From Labia minor (Eukaryota > Arthropoda > Insecta > Dermaptera > Spongiphoridae), in assembly GCA_963082975.1 (NCBI GenBank), contig OY720346.1, forward strand, positions 72,965,267 to 73,029,266: a DNA stretch of 64,000 nt, written 5' to 3'. Positions 33,640 to 45,521 of this stretch are shown one piece after another. Position numbers and translations under genes: made by a program. Positions within the stretch are counted from its first letter, which is position 1, and every line of letters starts with the position of its first letter. Under the pieces are notes generated by a model that was not told where the DNA came from, made no database searches, and saw only the letters and a list, made by a program, of their open reading frames with translations.

Positions 33640-34498
33640 GATATCAAAGAGAGTGAGGCAAGTAAAAATGAATTATATAACATAAAATAAATTTACTTCC
33701 ATAAATGAACCAATGAAAATTCCCATTTATCTTGATTCTATATATTATTAATTTCTAGAAAAAAAAAAAAAAACGAACAATATTTATAGATGAGAAAATC
33801 AATAGATTGCTATTTGATTAAAATAATGAAAATTGCTCATAAATTGCATGTCTTAAAATTATTATAATTAATATCATGAAAGAGATAGAGAATTTGAAAT
33901 ATTATTATTCATCTATCATATCATATTTTTAAATAATACTTATAACAAAAAAAAAAAAAAAAAAAAAAGAAGAAATTATTCATGATAGTAAAATATGAGA
34001 CTTGTAAATAAAAAATTATTATTATTATTTTTTAATTAAATTTATTGATTGTGTTATTAAGTATTTTAGTCATTAGTAATTATTATTAAAATTTTTAAAT
34101 TTTATTTTAATTCTAATATTTTTATTATTATATTGTATATATATATATATAAATTATTTTTAATTTATTTTTTTTTTCAATTAATTTCTCATTTTTTCAG
34201 AAAAAAAAAATGATAATAAATTAGATAGAATTTAGATGAATATATTATAATAACTGGGAAATTAATTTTTAAAAAAAATGTATGTCCTAATTTTTTCATG
34301 TTTTTTTTTTTTTGTAATTTGCTCTTAATGTTAATTATAATTATTTTATAATTATATATCTTTAACTAATAAATATTATAGTATTACATAACTATGCTTA
34401 GAGTAAACTATTAAAGATAATTTTAGAGTTAGAATAAGCAATTTTGAAAATTCATAATTTTTATTATCGAGTTCTAGATTATTATTTTTATTAGTTAG
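33640..34498. other. AT-rich spacer, no gene
   Basis: Homopolymer-rich, including an A run of about 20 near 33950 and an AT run near 34136. Nothing else. Confidence 0.6.
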
Positions 34499-35078
34499 AT
34501 ATAGTACTGCGATTACGAAAATTTTCGATGTCGAGATTTTGATGTTTTTATACGTTTTGAAGGTCCCTGAATCATTTTCACTAAGGTTGAGAAAAAATAT
34601 ATGTGCATGTGTGTGTGTGTAAACAAGATTACGCAAAAAGGGTTTGAGCTAGATTGATGAAATTTGGTATACGGGCATTATTCAAAATTCGTAGTTTTCT
34701 GTCAACTTTTGAGAAATGTAACTCAACCGGAAGAGGCTCATTACATACAACGTTTTGATTTTTTTTCTTCTCAATTTTACCGTAAAAATAAAGATATATG
34801 TTTGATAATTTTTCACATGATTAAAAATTATATAAAACTGCTATATATAGAATTTCACCTTGATTGAATGGCTGAAAATACCAGAATTAATTTTTTAACA
34901 CTGCAAATCTCACGCACCAACACGTGACGTGGTGCCATCAACAAAGAGCCAACCACGCGCTGGTTTAATAAATATTCTCTATTAATTTTAATTTATAATT
35001 TAATTAATTTAATTTATTAATATATGTTATTTAATCCGATTCAAATTTGCGAGATAGTCGAGTGGAGACAATCCAGAT
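34499..35078 (+). mobile_element. HLE-1 copy 6, Helentron-like element
   Basis: The first half of the 5' palindrome is missing (starts GATATAGTACTGCG). Short GT stretch near 34603-34620. Core and CACGTGACGTGG block present. Subterminal GCGAGATAGT and 3' hairpin (TGGAGACAATCCA, one stem mismatch) present. Confidence 0.7.
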
Positions 35079-35084
35079 ATTTTT

Positions 35085-35235
35085 TTAGAACAATATTGAA
35101 AAAAAATTGAAAAAAAATCGGAAATGTTCAAAAGGTTTTTTTAGAACCATTTTGAAAAAAAATCGAAAATTTTTAAAAGCTTTCGGACACTTGATAGGGG
35201 GGCGCGCCCCTCAGGTTGGAAATCACCGATATAAT
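35085..35235. repeat. hAT-like MITE fragment
   Basis: Repeated AGAACCATTTTGAAAAAAAA-type units and an end GGTTGGAAATCACCG resemble the hAT-F/hAT MITE interior and terminus. No matching left end; it abuts HLE-1 copy 6. Confidence 0.45.
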
Positions 35236-36007
35236 CTATTATAAAATTATTTAAAATCGATTAAATTTAAATTGCATAAATAATTAATTTATATATATAT
35301 ATATATATATTATAGATGGTACGATGGTACCATGTATGCATGGTTAAATAAAATAATATTTAAAGTATTTATATAGTTAAATCCTGTAAGGATTTGAGAA
35401 AATTTAAAATTTTAGCAAGTGCACCAATTTTTAATGTTCTGTGTATCATATATTTATTATATATATATATATAAGAGCAATGTCTTCTCAAGATCCATTT
35501 ACTTGTTAGGTATTTGCCAGATGTTTAATTATCAAGTAGTATTGATAAAACATGAAACCTGGAATTTTTAATGGTATATAACGAAAGAATTCCCATTGGG
35601 AGGTTGCAAAGGGCTTCAACAACGGAAGGGTTTTTAGACAGACTTATAAATAAAAAGCAACCAGGCTGTCACGGAATCAATGAGAAAGAACAAGAGCTAA
35701 AAGTCGGAAGGGGTGGGGGAAATGTGGGGTTGAAATGCGAAAGCGAAAGAAAACATATCAACATTAAGGGAAGCAAAAGAACGAAGAAAAAAAAATAAAA
35801 ATAATAAAAAAAAAAAATAATAATAAAAATAATTAAACAGAAATTGTAATGAATGCCTGCCTTATTTTTTTTTTCTTAGATTTTTTTCTCATTAATCTAA
35901 AAGTTATTTACTTTTAATAGAATAAAAAGGCAAAAAAAAAAATTATATTATTATATTTAAGTAGCCTTGTTTTTACAGATTATGATTTAGTATTAATATT
36001 ATATATA
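35236..36007. other. AT-rich spacer with a purine-rich patch
   Basis: AT runs near 35290 and 35460. 35571-35798 is an A/G-rich, stop-poor stretch giving a Lys/Glu/Arg-rich 75-codon frame with no domain. Confidence 0.45.
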
Positions 36008-36775
36008 CGAGGTCTGTTCTAAAAAAGGTGAATTTTGAATTTTCCCGGGCTGCGTACATTCTATTATCGATTTTTTTCTCTTATGTTGGTACACATATGT
36101 TTGTCATATGTTGACATTATCATCTATTTTGGATTTTAGTAGTTTGTTTTTGACAACTGAATAAGTTAATCACGTTTTTGTGTGTTCTTCGGTTTTTTAC
36201 ATAAGAAAAATAAGGAATAATACAGTGAAGCAATACGGCTCAAATGATCGGAATTGTGGAAAAAAAATAATGGATTCTGAATTACGATAATGCACCAGCT
36301 CACACATCAATACTTGTTCATGATTTTTTGGCCAAAAACAACACCGTAATCATGCCTCAACCACCGTATTCACCAGATATGGCTCTCTGCGTCTTTTTCC
36401 TAATCCCAATACTGACGATATTTCAATTTTTTACATAAAAAAAATAAGGAATAATACAGTGAAGCAATACGGCTCAAATTATCGGAATTGTGGAAAAAAA
36501 ATAATGGATTCTGCATTACGATAATGCACCAGCTCACACATCAATACTTGTTCATGATTTTTTGTCCAAAAACAACACCGTAATCATGCATCAACCACCG
36601 TATTCACCAGATTTGGCTCTCTGCGATTTTTTCTTATTCTCAAAAATGACGAGACCAATGAAAGGAAAGCGTTTTGCCACAATTGATGAGATAATGTTGG
36701 AATCGAAGAACGAAATGATAAATAAATACTTTTCCAAATAATTCAAAATTCATCTTTTCTTTAGGACAAACCTCT
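36008..36775 (+). pseudogene. Mariner element with internal tandem duplication, copy B
   Basis: Inverted termini CGAGGTCTGTTCTAAAAAAG and the complement of TTTAGGACAAACCTC, each followed by GTGAATTTTGAATT-type sequence. The plus strand encodes transposase remnants: NYDNAPAHTS (second catalytic Asp), VHDFLAKNNTVIMPQPPYSP, then a Asp-Leu/Met and CDFFLF-like end, and KRFATIDEIMLESKNEM near the C-terminus. A 228-bp unit at about 36193-36420 is repeated at about 36427-36653 (period about 234), so the catalytic segment occurs twice. The N-terminal region is mostly missing. Same family as 21506-22115. Confidence 0.85.
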
Positions 36776-37288
36776 TTTATATATCCTTAAAATTTAATTG
36801 ATAATATATTACAATAATTATTTAAATAGAAATAAATAATTTTTTTTGCATTGAGTATGCATATACTAATATATACATACAATTAAAAATATAAAATGTT
36901 CAAATTCTTTTAAATATATATATATATGTATGTACTATATATTACATTTTAAAAACACATACGTATAATGAATAAAATATTTTTCCATTTAATTATTTAT
37001 AAAAAACGTTTAGCTCAAATACTGAAATTGTAATTAAGAGAGAATCTTTTTTTATTTTAATAAAAGTTAATGAATGAAAAAAATAGAGCAATCCAGACAG
37101 AGAGTATTATTATTATATAATTTATAAAATTGATTTATAATTATATATATAGTAATCTAATAAAATTTAAGTTAATTTTAAATATATTAAATCCAAATAA
37201 AATCAATAAAAACAATTTTTTAAACTATTTTGTAAACTAAATGAAAAAAAAAATTATTTTATTCGCATTTCGATGGTTACTCGAAGCT
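36776..37288. other. AT-rich spacer, no gene
   Basis: Low complexity only; AT run near 36915. Confidence 0.6.
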
Positions 37289-37984
37289 AGAGATAGTATT
37301 GCGATCACGAAAATTTTCGATGTCGAGATTTTGATGTTTTTATACGTTTTAAAGGTTCCTGAATCATTTTCACTAAGGTTGAGAAAAATGTATGTGTGTG
37401 TGTGTATGTGTTTAGACAAGATTATGCAAAAACGGTTTGAGCTAGAATGATGAAATTTGGTACATGAGCATTATTCAAAATTCGTAGTTTTCTATCAACT
37501 TTTGAGAAATGTAGCTCAACCGGAAGAGGGTCATTATCTACAACGTTTTGATTTTTTTTCTTCTAAAGTGACTGTAAAAATAAAGATATATGTTTGATAA
37601 TTTTTCACATGATTAATAATTGTATAAAACTGCTATATATAGAATTTCAACTTGATTGAATCGCTGAAAGTATCGGAATTAATTTTTTAACACTGCAAAT
37701 CTCACGCGCCAACTCGTGACGTGGTGCCATCAATAAAAAGCCAAATATGCGAATTAATTTTTTAAATTTTTAAATTTTGACTTAAAAATAAAGGTAAAGG
37801 TTAAAATTTAATATATGTTAATTAATTAAATAACTAAAATTGAATAACAATATTATACTGTAAATTTAATTTTTTTTTAAATTAATTAATTAATTAATCC
37901 AATTTAATTATACTTAATTTATAATTTAATTAATTTAATTTAAATTTAATATATGTGTTAATTAATCCAATTCAAATTTGCAAA
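37289..37984 (+). mobile_element. HLE-1 copy 7, long variant lacking the 3' hairpin
   Basis: Starts in the second half of the 5' palindrome (AGAGATAGTATTGCG). GT microsatellite at about 37393-37410. Core complete. After the ATATGCG block the AT-rich segment is longer than in other copies and matches that of 50778-51498. The terminal hairpin is deleted after CAATTCAAATTTGC. Confidence 0.7.
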
Positions 37985-38149
37985 TTTTTTTTTCTTTCTT
38001 AAATGGGATCATTATATAATCCTACACATTTATTTATTTGTTTAATTAATTTAATAATTTATTAATAGTTTTGTTATTTATTCTTCGATTTGAAAATACT
38101 GCTCTTTAGTACTAATATATTATTAAATTATTAAAAAAAACAAATAAAA
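37985..38149 (+). repeat. Flank shared with 51499-51675
   Basis: TTCTTTCTTAAATGGG, ATTTATTTATTTGTTT, TAGTTTTGTTATTTATTCTT and TTTAGTACTAATATATTATT occur here and downstream of the HLE-1 copy at 50778 in the same order. The element and flank were therefore duplicated together. Confidence 0.75.
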
Positions 38150-38290
38150 TAAATATTTATTAAACAATAAATATTATTTATTAATATTAATTTATAATTT
38201 ATAATTAATTAATTTTAATTGAAATAATAATATATTATGTTATTTAATCCAATTCAAATTGCGAGATAGTCGATTGGAGACACTCCAGCT
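38150..38290 (+). mobile_element. HLE-1 3'-end fragment
   Basis: AT-rich 3' portion, subterminal GCGAGATAGT, and hairpin end CGATTGGAGACACTCCAGCT. Only the last 140 bp or so of an element, next to copy 7. Confidence 0.7.
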
Positions 38291-38454
38291 TATTTTCTTC
38301 TCAACTACTTCAAATGCTAATATTAAATTCAATCAATTTTTATTAAAAATCTTTGAACAGAGAAGAAAATAGGAAAGAAAACTATTATATATATAATAAT
38401 AATTAATTTTTTTGAATTTAGTAATAGATTAGCAATTTCTAATTCATTTTTATA

Positions 38455-38900
38455 GGGCGAAGTGAAAACGATTCTATGATGATGGTACACCCGGTGGTGT
38501 AGGTAACACCGTTAGCTCATTCATCAGGGGTGGCTTCAGGGACGGCAAATTGCCCGGCCGATAAATCACGTACGCTTCTTTACGGGCCTTACGCGGGAGA
38601 CGGGAGACAAAGGGATGATTTATTCCCGGGCAATATCCACCCTTTTCACCCCTCCACCCACCCACACAAACACTACTCTCACCCACACTTACACATACAC
38701 CCACAGGCCCATCCAAATACTCCAATAAGGTACTCCCCTTGTCACACTTTCCTATACGGGTAGCAAAAGGAAGCTGGCTTTGACTTCCGTTTGGCAATCT
38801 TCAAATCTTAAGCGCAATGATGGATTGAATTTTTAAGATTTCCTCTTTCCCAGCGTCTGTCTGATACGATGATCGAGTTAAGAAAAAAAAACGACCCTAT
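38455..38900. other. GC-richer unique island
   Basis: Abrupt shift to balanced composition, with ACACCCGGTGGTGT, GGCCGATAAATCACG and a CCACCCACCCACACAAACAC-type C-rich run. Opposed frames of 77 and 107 codons have no domain and are expected from the composition. Candidate regulatory DNA or untranslated exon. 38901-39294 is AT-rich with nothing seen. Confidence 0.35.
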
Positions 38901-39294
38901 AACGCCTCGACAGATTTTACGGCCTAAATAAAAACTAAAGTTTATTTGATTTTTACAGAACCGCCAATGAAATTGTCATAAAATTTCAAATCTATCGACA
39001 GTAACACCCACACTAGCCAAACTTCTAGATATAAACTCATATATATATATATAATATCATATTACTTATAATCTTATAATTTAAGACATATTTTTATTAT
39101 TAATAATAATATATTTTTTACAATTCTTTTCTAAGTTTATATTGAGAGATGTGTAAATAATTAAATTAAATAAATTTAATAAAATTAACTAATTTAAAAG
39201 TATTGTATATCTAAAGTAAACATTCATAGTGACAAATTGAATTAATAGAGCAAATGTAGTTGTTGAATAATGAAAATATAGCTATTAATAAAAA

Positions 39295-41066
39295 TAAGTT
39301 GACCTGACACAGAAGCGACCGACGGTTTGAAATGAATTAATTTCCAGCTTCAGAAACAATTTCAAATAATTTTAATTTATCTATTAATGTAATAAAAATC
39401 AGATATGGATATAACATAAATATTTTTAATTTTATTTTATTTATAATATATAAGGAGGCGATGGCTGTCATGAAGGGCTGGGTGACGTCATATAATTTTA
39501 AATTAAGAAAAAACTAATGAAGATGATTTTTCCCGAGGATAAAACCAATACAAAGTGCAAAATATGAAAAAAATCTCCTCATGTGAAATTTGGTGTTAAA
39601 ATAACCCTTCACTTCCTATCGTTGATCGGTAATACTACCACTTCCGGTTTCCGGATATGTACCAAAAGTTGATCAATTCATCATATTGATGCATTAAGTA
39701 AATACACCAAATTTTATCAAAATCCGTTGAGCCGTTCAAGCTTTACACATCTATACGGTTGGACAGACGGACAGATATGATGCTAAAAATACTTTTTTCT
39801 GTTAATAAAATGCATGATTCGTGGAGATATGTAAAAATCTCCACATGTGAAATTTGGTGTGAAAACAATACCTCCCTTACTATCGTCAGTCGGTAAAAAT
39901 GAGCTGTAGCCAGGCACAAAACCGAACAACGATTTGAAATAAATTAATTTCTAAACAACATTTTTTATATATATATATGTATATAAAGTATCAAAAAAAA
40001 ATATTTTTAAAACTTGAATTAAAATGACTAAATTATATTATCTTTGTTTTTATTTTTAGTTTAATTATTCAATTATCAATTATTAATATATTTCAAGTCA
40101 AAAATTTCCGATAAGGAATATAAAATTAATACTTTGTAAACTAACACATCCGGTTTCCGGGTATATACCAAAAGTTAATAAATTCATGCTACTGATGAAT
40201 TAAGTAAATATACCAAATTTTATCAAAATCCGTTGAGCAGTTTGAATTGTACACTTCTAAACCCAACGGACAGACGGACAGACATCATGCTAAAAATACT
40301 TCTATCTGATAACAAAATGTATGATTTGTGGAGATATGTAAAAATCTTCTCATGTGACATTTGGTGTAAGAAGAATACCTTTCCTTCCTAACGTAAATAA
40401 AGATTTTCTGTCTAATATAAATATATACAATTATATAAGGATAGAATAAGTATATTCTCGTATAAAAAAGTTTTTATTATTTGAGGTTTAAATGTATTTG
40501 AGCAATAAAGATCATTTGTGCTAAGAATTAATAATCATCCATCATATTCTCAGACATTAATTTATTCCCTCATCCAAGAAACTCCATCATGGGAGATTCG
40601 AATCATTTTTGTTGGAGCACAACGAAGCAAATATTAAATGAACAACCGGCCTGTCTGTGCTTAGAATTTCGGAAATTATTCTAAATTTTCTTTTTATGGT
40701 TATTAGTTTCACTGAAATGCTATAATAGTTCACTGTTTTAATTCCCACATTTGTTTGTAAAAACATCTTTTCAAAAGGCAATCCATTCATTCATTGGTCA
40801 GGGAACGAGCTGCCTCGACGTAAATCAACCAAAATTGTAGTTTACAAAATATTAATTTTGTATTCATTGTCGGAAATTATTCACTTAAAATATAGTAGTA
40901 ATTAAACTAAAAATAAAAACCAAGATAATATAATTTAGACATTTTAATTCAACTTTGAAAAATATAATATATATATATATATATATATAAGTATTATAAT
41001 GTTATTTAGGAATTCATTTATTTGAAATCGTAGGTCGGTTCTGTGCCTGGCCACAACTCATTTGTT
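39295..41066 (+). repeat. Family C repeat, composite copy 3
   Basis: Left end AAGTTGACCTGACACAGAAG, body to CTATCGTCAGTCGGTAA (39895), then a second left-type end (GAGCTGTAGCCAGGCACAAA, 39899-39918) and another body to about 40395. After an interval holding the duplicated segment 40662-40832, an inverted right end (40857-41066) closes with CTGTGCCTGGCCACAAC. The GGACAGACGGACAGA microsatellite occurs in both bodies. No coding sequence. Confidence 0.6.
40662..40832 (+). repeat. Duplicated low-copy segment, copy 2
   Basis: Nearly identical to 9990-10158, from TTCGGAAATTATTCTAAATT to CTCGACGTAAATCAACC. Here it lies within the composite family C array. Confidence 0.75.
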
Positions 41067-42109
41067 GCAATCGATCATAAGTTATAGGATGTTTCAATAA
41101 TTAATATTAAAGTTGAAATGTAGAATTAATTAATTGTGTAATTTATGTAAGAATTTTAAAATTGATCAAATTTGTCGCGCGTGTCATTTACTCCTGTCAA
41201 TTCACCTCCAAAATTCTTCCAGATCTATTAATTATCTTCTATCGGACAATTTTAGGTCGTCTAAAACATTCGAAGTGTTTTTGCTATTTATTGACATCAG
41301 TCAACTGGAGAGGTAAACTGTAACATTGTAGAGACAGATTATCAAAGGAGTATGATTGGGATAAGGGAAAGGGGGGTGGGGTGAGGTGGAGAAGTCATAG
41401 GAGAAAAATAAAAGAAAGAAATAAAAACAATTTTTCAAATGTTGATTTATCTGTCCGATTCAGCTTTGAATTGTTTGAAATATTGCCACCATATTTGATA
41501 TCTGGAAATGAAAAACTCACAGAATCTCTTGTGTATGTACCATATATACTAATATATATATATATATATTTCATAAAAAAATAATCCAAAGAGAAGAATA
41601 AAAAGGATCTTGATGAGCCAAAACAGTCAATTCAAGAAGTATTTTATTTTTCGATATTTTGGAAATGTAGTCAAAAATAATTTCATCTCTCTCTCTTTTT
41701 TTTTTAGATTCATATTTTTTTATTATTGTATATTCATCTTTTATACCTAAACTATAGCAAAATAAATATTTTTTACATTTTTAAAATTTCAATAAAATTC
41801 ATATATCACATAAGCTTAATCAATATCTACATATATATATTTATTTATTTATTTGGCCTGAGGGCGAATTCCATTTAGCCAACCTTTAATACCAATTTAT
41901 TGTAAAAAATATTTTATATTATTATTTTTAAAAAAATAAATAAATAATTGATTAAAATATATATATATGTTAAAGCAAAGGGGTTTACAAATTCAGCCCT
42001 GTTATGGACTGGCCAAATTTATTATGCTAAACACATAACTTAACCCCTCTACTTGTTTCAACTATTTTTTAATTCTAAAAAGACTGGTAAATTAATCGTC
42101 GCCAGCAAT
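41067..42109. other. Spacer, no gene
   Basis: 41110-41330 is moderately balanced and single-copy. A G-rich patch (GGAAAGGGGGGTGGGGTGAG) lies near 41366, and short AT runs near 41550 and 41835. No supported gene. Confidence 0.45.
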
Positions 42110-42690
42110 CTTTTTACTATCTCGCCAGACGCTCTAACGATTTTTTTGAAATTTACAGTATTTATAAAGAAAAAATAAGTTTTATTGATCACATCTCTGG
42201 AAAAATACATCTTCATTAGTTTTTTCTTAATTTAAATTTATATATGGATGACGACACTATGGCATCCATATTGATATTTGACTCCCGCCTTTTTTTAATG
42301 GATATTGTATTAATATTTTTTTTTATATTTAAAATATTTTAAAATTTTTTATTTATTTTCGAAATAAAATTAAAAATATATATTTTAATAATATTTTATA
42401 AATATAAATTACGATATATATTTATCATTCTTCCAATAAAAAAAAATATTCATGCACTTAGAAACATACCTAATAATACATATTTATGTATTATTGAGGA
42501 CCCCAGTTCCATTCATTTTAATCAGATTGATGCAATGATGTAACATTTAATAATTGTAATAAATAATTAAAGAATTGTATATCAGCTCGGTGTCCCAAGT
42601 ATTAATATTACCAGCCAAACCCAATAATAATTAATTATTTTTTTTTAACTTAATTACCGAGCCGAGGCTCGGGGTCCCGGTATATTAGTT
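42110..42690 (-). repeat. Family D repeat, inverted and decayed copy 3
   Basis: Read on the minus strand it starts with the GGTTTGGCTGGTAATATTAA-type block next to a GAGCCTCGGCTCGG hairpin-like block (42600-42680) and runs to a TTAAGAAAAAACTAATGAAG block (about 42205-42230). The first bases (ACTATCTCGCCAG at 42117-42129) are a stray HLE-1 5' end fused to it. Confidence 0.5.
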
Positions 42691-43147
42691 ATGACACCAT
42701 ATATTCGTATTAAAATATACTTATATTAGATTTAATGAAGATTATATATAATAATACAAAAAAAAAAAAAAAATAAAATAAAATAAAATAAAATAAAATA
42801 AAAATATAATTCACAATTTTATTTTTATGTATGTACTAATATAATTAAGGTATATATAGATAGAAATATCCTAATATAAGCAAATAAATAGGCTGATTAG
42901 AGAGGTTTTTAATTAATATGCACACAAATTCTATATAAAATATTAAATCTCAAAAATGAAAACAAATAGATTTTTTTTTTCGATAAGTATTTGTTTAGGT
43001 ATTAAAAACATTGAATTGTAATTATGAAATAATTGATATTTTTGGTTCTTTATTATTTCATTCAAGTTTTTAAATATTGATTCAATATTAAATAAATATT
43101 TTTTCTCATATAGATTAATTGTCAAATGAATAGCAGAATTGAAACGT

Positions 43148-43191
<44 letters not shown>

Positions 43192-43518
43192 TTTTTGTTT
43201 TTGTTTTTTTGTTTATTTGTTTGTGTTAAGTACGGTAATCCCTTCGACTGCGTAGCAGTATCATTCCACCACCAAATCAGTGCAATATGATGAATCCTAT
43301 TTTATATGAAAATGAAAAGTTAAGTACTAAATATTTGAAAAAAAAAAGTTCAAAATTTATATTAAAAACTTAACTTATTCAATGAAAAATCATTTTTAGT
43401 CCGAGAGATAAAAAAAAATGAATAACGATTTAAATAAAATTATTAATGAATTATAAAATTAAAAGAGAAGATTAAGTAAATATAGATTTCATTAAAATGA
43501 TTATTATTATTAATACTA
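42691..43518. other. AT-rich spacer with microsatellites
   Basis: (AAAAT)n at about 42770-42803 and an (AT)n run at 43151-43189, followed by GTTTTTGTTTTTGTT. Nothing else. Confidence 0.6.
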
Positions 43519-44053
43519 CGAGATGTGTCTAAAAAGTTCGGTGAATGGTATGATAAAAACATAAAAGAGAATGTTAATTGTAAATACCTTTATTAACCTT
43601 CAAAATAGTCTCCACTAGGCACAACACACTTCTGACAACGTTTAACGCTTGAAAACTGTTGGAGAAGTCTCGATGTGGAATCGTTCTCAGAATAGCCGTC
43701 ACAACGTTCAGGCCGGCAATCCACAAGCAGGACAGCAGAAAACACTGAACATGTACGAGAGATGCTAACAAAAGATCGGCGATTGACTCTCTGACTAATA
43801 GCCGAAGAATTGGGTACTAACAAAGGCACAGTAAGTAGTGTTTTCGGGTGTCCTGCTTGTGGATTGCCGGCCTGAACGTTGTGACGGCTATTCTGAGAAC
43901 GATTCCACATCGAGACTTCCCCAACAGTTTTCAAGCGTTAAACGTTGTCAGAAGTGTGTTGTGGCTAGTGGAGAGTATTTTGAAGGTTAATAAAGGTATT
44001 TACAATTAACATTCTCTATTTATGTTTTTATCATACTATTCACCGAACTTTTT
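43519..44053. mobile_element. Foldback mariner derivative
   Basis: Left arm (43519 to about 43740) and right arm (about 43838-44053) are long near-perfect reverse complements (CAGGCCGGCAATCCACAAGC on the left, mirrored on the right). Each arm carries the transposase C-terminus: the right arm reads FSSVKRCQKCVV and then EYFEG with a stop, the left arm the same on the minus strand. The spacer reads HVREMLTKDRRLTL and LIAEELGTNKGTV, separated by one stop: the N-terminal helix-turn-helix of a mariner transposase. The whole central catalytic part is absent. Confidence 0.85.
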
Positions 44054-44700
44054 TGAGAAAACAAACTACATTAGTGTATTTATGGGTAGATTTGTAAGAG
44101 AATAAAGTGTTATATTTATTCTCATCTCTTCAGTAAATATGAAACATGTTATTTATCTTGAACCGCCGCCCGTCATCTCAATGCTTGTCCAAATTGAAAG
44201 AGGAAAACAAAAACAAATAACAAAGAAAAAAAAGAAGACAAGTTTTAAATCGAATCTACAATCAATTGGTAGGGTAACAAGATGGATTTCATAATATAGT
44301 CTGTCAAATGGCAAGTGACCCAGATTGAAAGGGGTGGATGAGTTGGATTAAGGGAGAAGGAAGAGGAAGATACACCATTGAAGCTGTTTTCGTAAAAGAA
44401 TTCTTGGAAAATGTAAATAACCGCCAACTACACTGACGAGTTTATCATGTTTATCTTTTCTATTCAATTCTTTGCCTACAACCCGATAATCAAGTGAACC
44501 AACATATTAGATAATCGATTCACTTTTTACTATTCAAAAAAATAAATAAATAAATAAATAAAAAATAGATTCATCTTTAGAAGAGAGAAGAAAATCTCTC
44601 TAATGATCAAAAATATTTGAGTTTGATCTCTTCAATATTTTTAAAATTATTTACAATCGAAATTTGAATACGAATACTTACGATGGTTCTTTGACATATT
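44054..44700. other. Spacer, no gene
   Basis: AT-rich, with an (AAAT)n run at about 44541-44565. 44240-44440 is less AT-rich and single-copy. Confidence 0.5.
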
Positions 44701-44807
44701 TTTCGTCTGATTTTTTTTTTAAAACCATATTGAAAAAATTTAAATATTTCCATAATTTGCGTTTGGGCCGCATCTCAAAGGGTTAGGTCGCAGTTTAGAC
44801 ACCCATG
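44701..44807. repeat. Solo hAT-like terminus
   Basis: AAAACCATATTGAAAAA-type interior and an end TTTAGACACCCATG, with TTTGGGCCGCATCTC inside. It resembles hAT MITE termini, without a partner end. Confidence 0.4.
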
Positions 44808-44815
44808 CTTTAGGT

Positions 44816-45253
44816 TAGTGATGGCGAACCTTTTTGAGAAGTGATTTTTGTCGTATTTTGATCATTATTTTTTTAGATCTAGCTCACTGGGTCACTAAGT
44901 ATATAATTGAAAAAGAAATAAAGAAAATCACATACAATATATATTTTGTATAAATATTTATAAATAATTAATAGGTATATCAGTGTTTCTCAACCTTTTA
45001 GTATTCACAGCCCAATTTTAAATCATAATTTTCATCGCGCCATATGAAAATATTTCAGAGCATCATCGCAAAATCATTTTTTTTTTAAAAAAACCATATT
45101 GAAAAAAAATTGAAAGAAAAATCGAAAATGTTCAAAAGATTGGCCACAAAATCATCTTAACTTTTTTTTTGACATAAAAAAATTTTATAAAAATCAAAGA
45201 GTTGGTCAATTAAAAAGCTTGGGTGGGTCAGTGTCTGAGGTTCGCCATCACTT
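44816..45253. mobile_element. hAT MITE, 438 bp, with 8-bp target duplication
   Basis: Ends TAGTGATGGCGAACC and GGTTCGCCATCACTT are near-perfect inverted repeats. Flanked by CTTTAGGT at 44808-44815 and 45254-45261. Inside, a CAGTGTTTCTCAACC end at about 44981 looks like a second hAT-type terminus, so another element may be nested. No open frame. Confidence 0.8.
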
Positions 45254-45521
45254 CTTTAGGTGATATATTGTAAAAATTCAGACAGGTGTTGTGTGATATA
45301 ATCATTAAATGAAATTAAAATATTTTCATATTAAAAAAATAATAGATCAAGTTAAATCTATGTTCTGATAAATAATTAATTTTAACATTTTATGATTTTT
45401 CAGAAAATTTATAAAAATGTTAACTTTTTTTTTCTTAAAAATCTTGTGCTATCATTGTGAAAATAAGAAATAATAATAAATTATATTATACAATATATGG
45501 TAATAGTTTATAAAATGTGAA

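Noticed and set aside
38474-38797. Opposed 77- and 107-codon frames
   Set aside because: Both are driven by a C-rich tract and balanced composition; no domain and no splice or start context.
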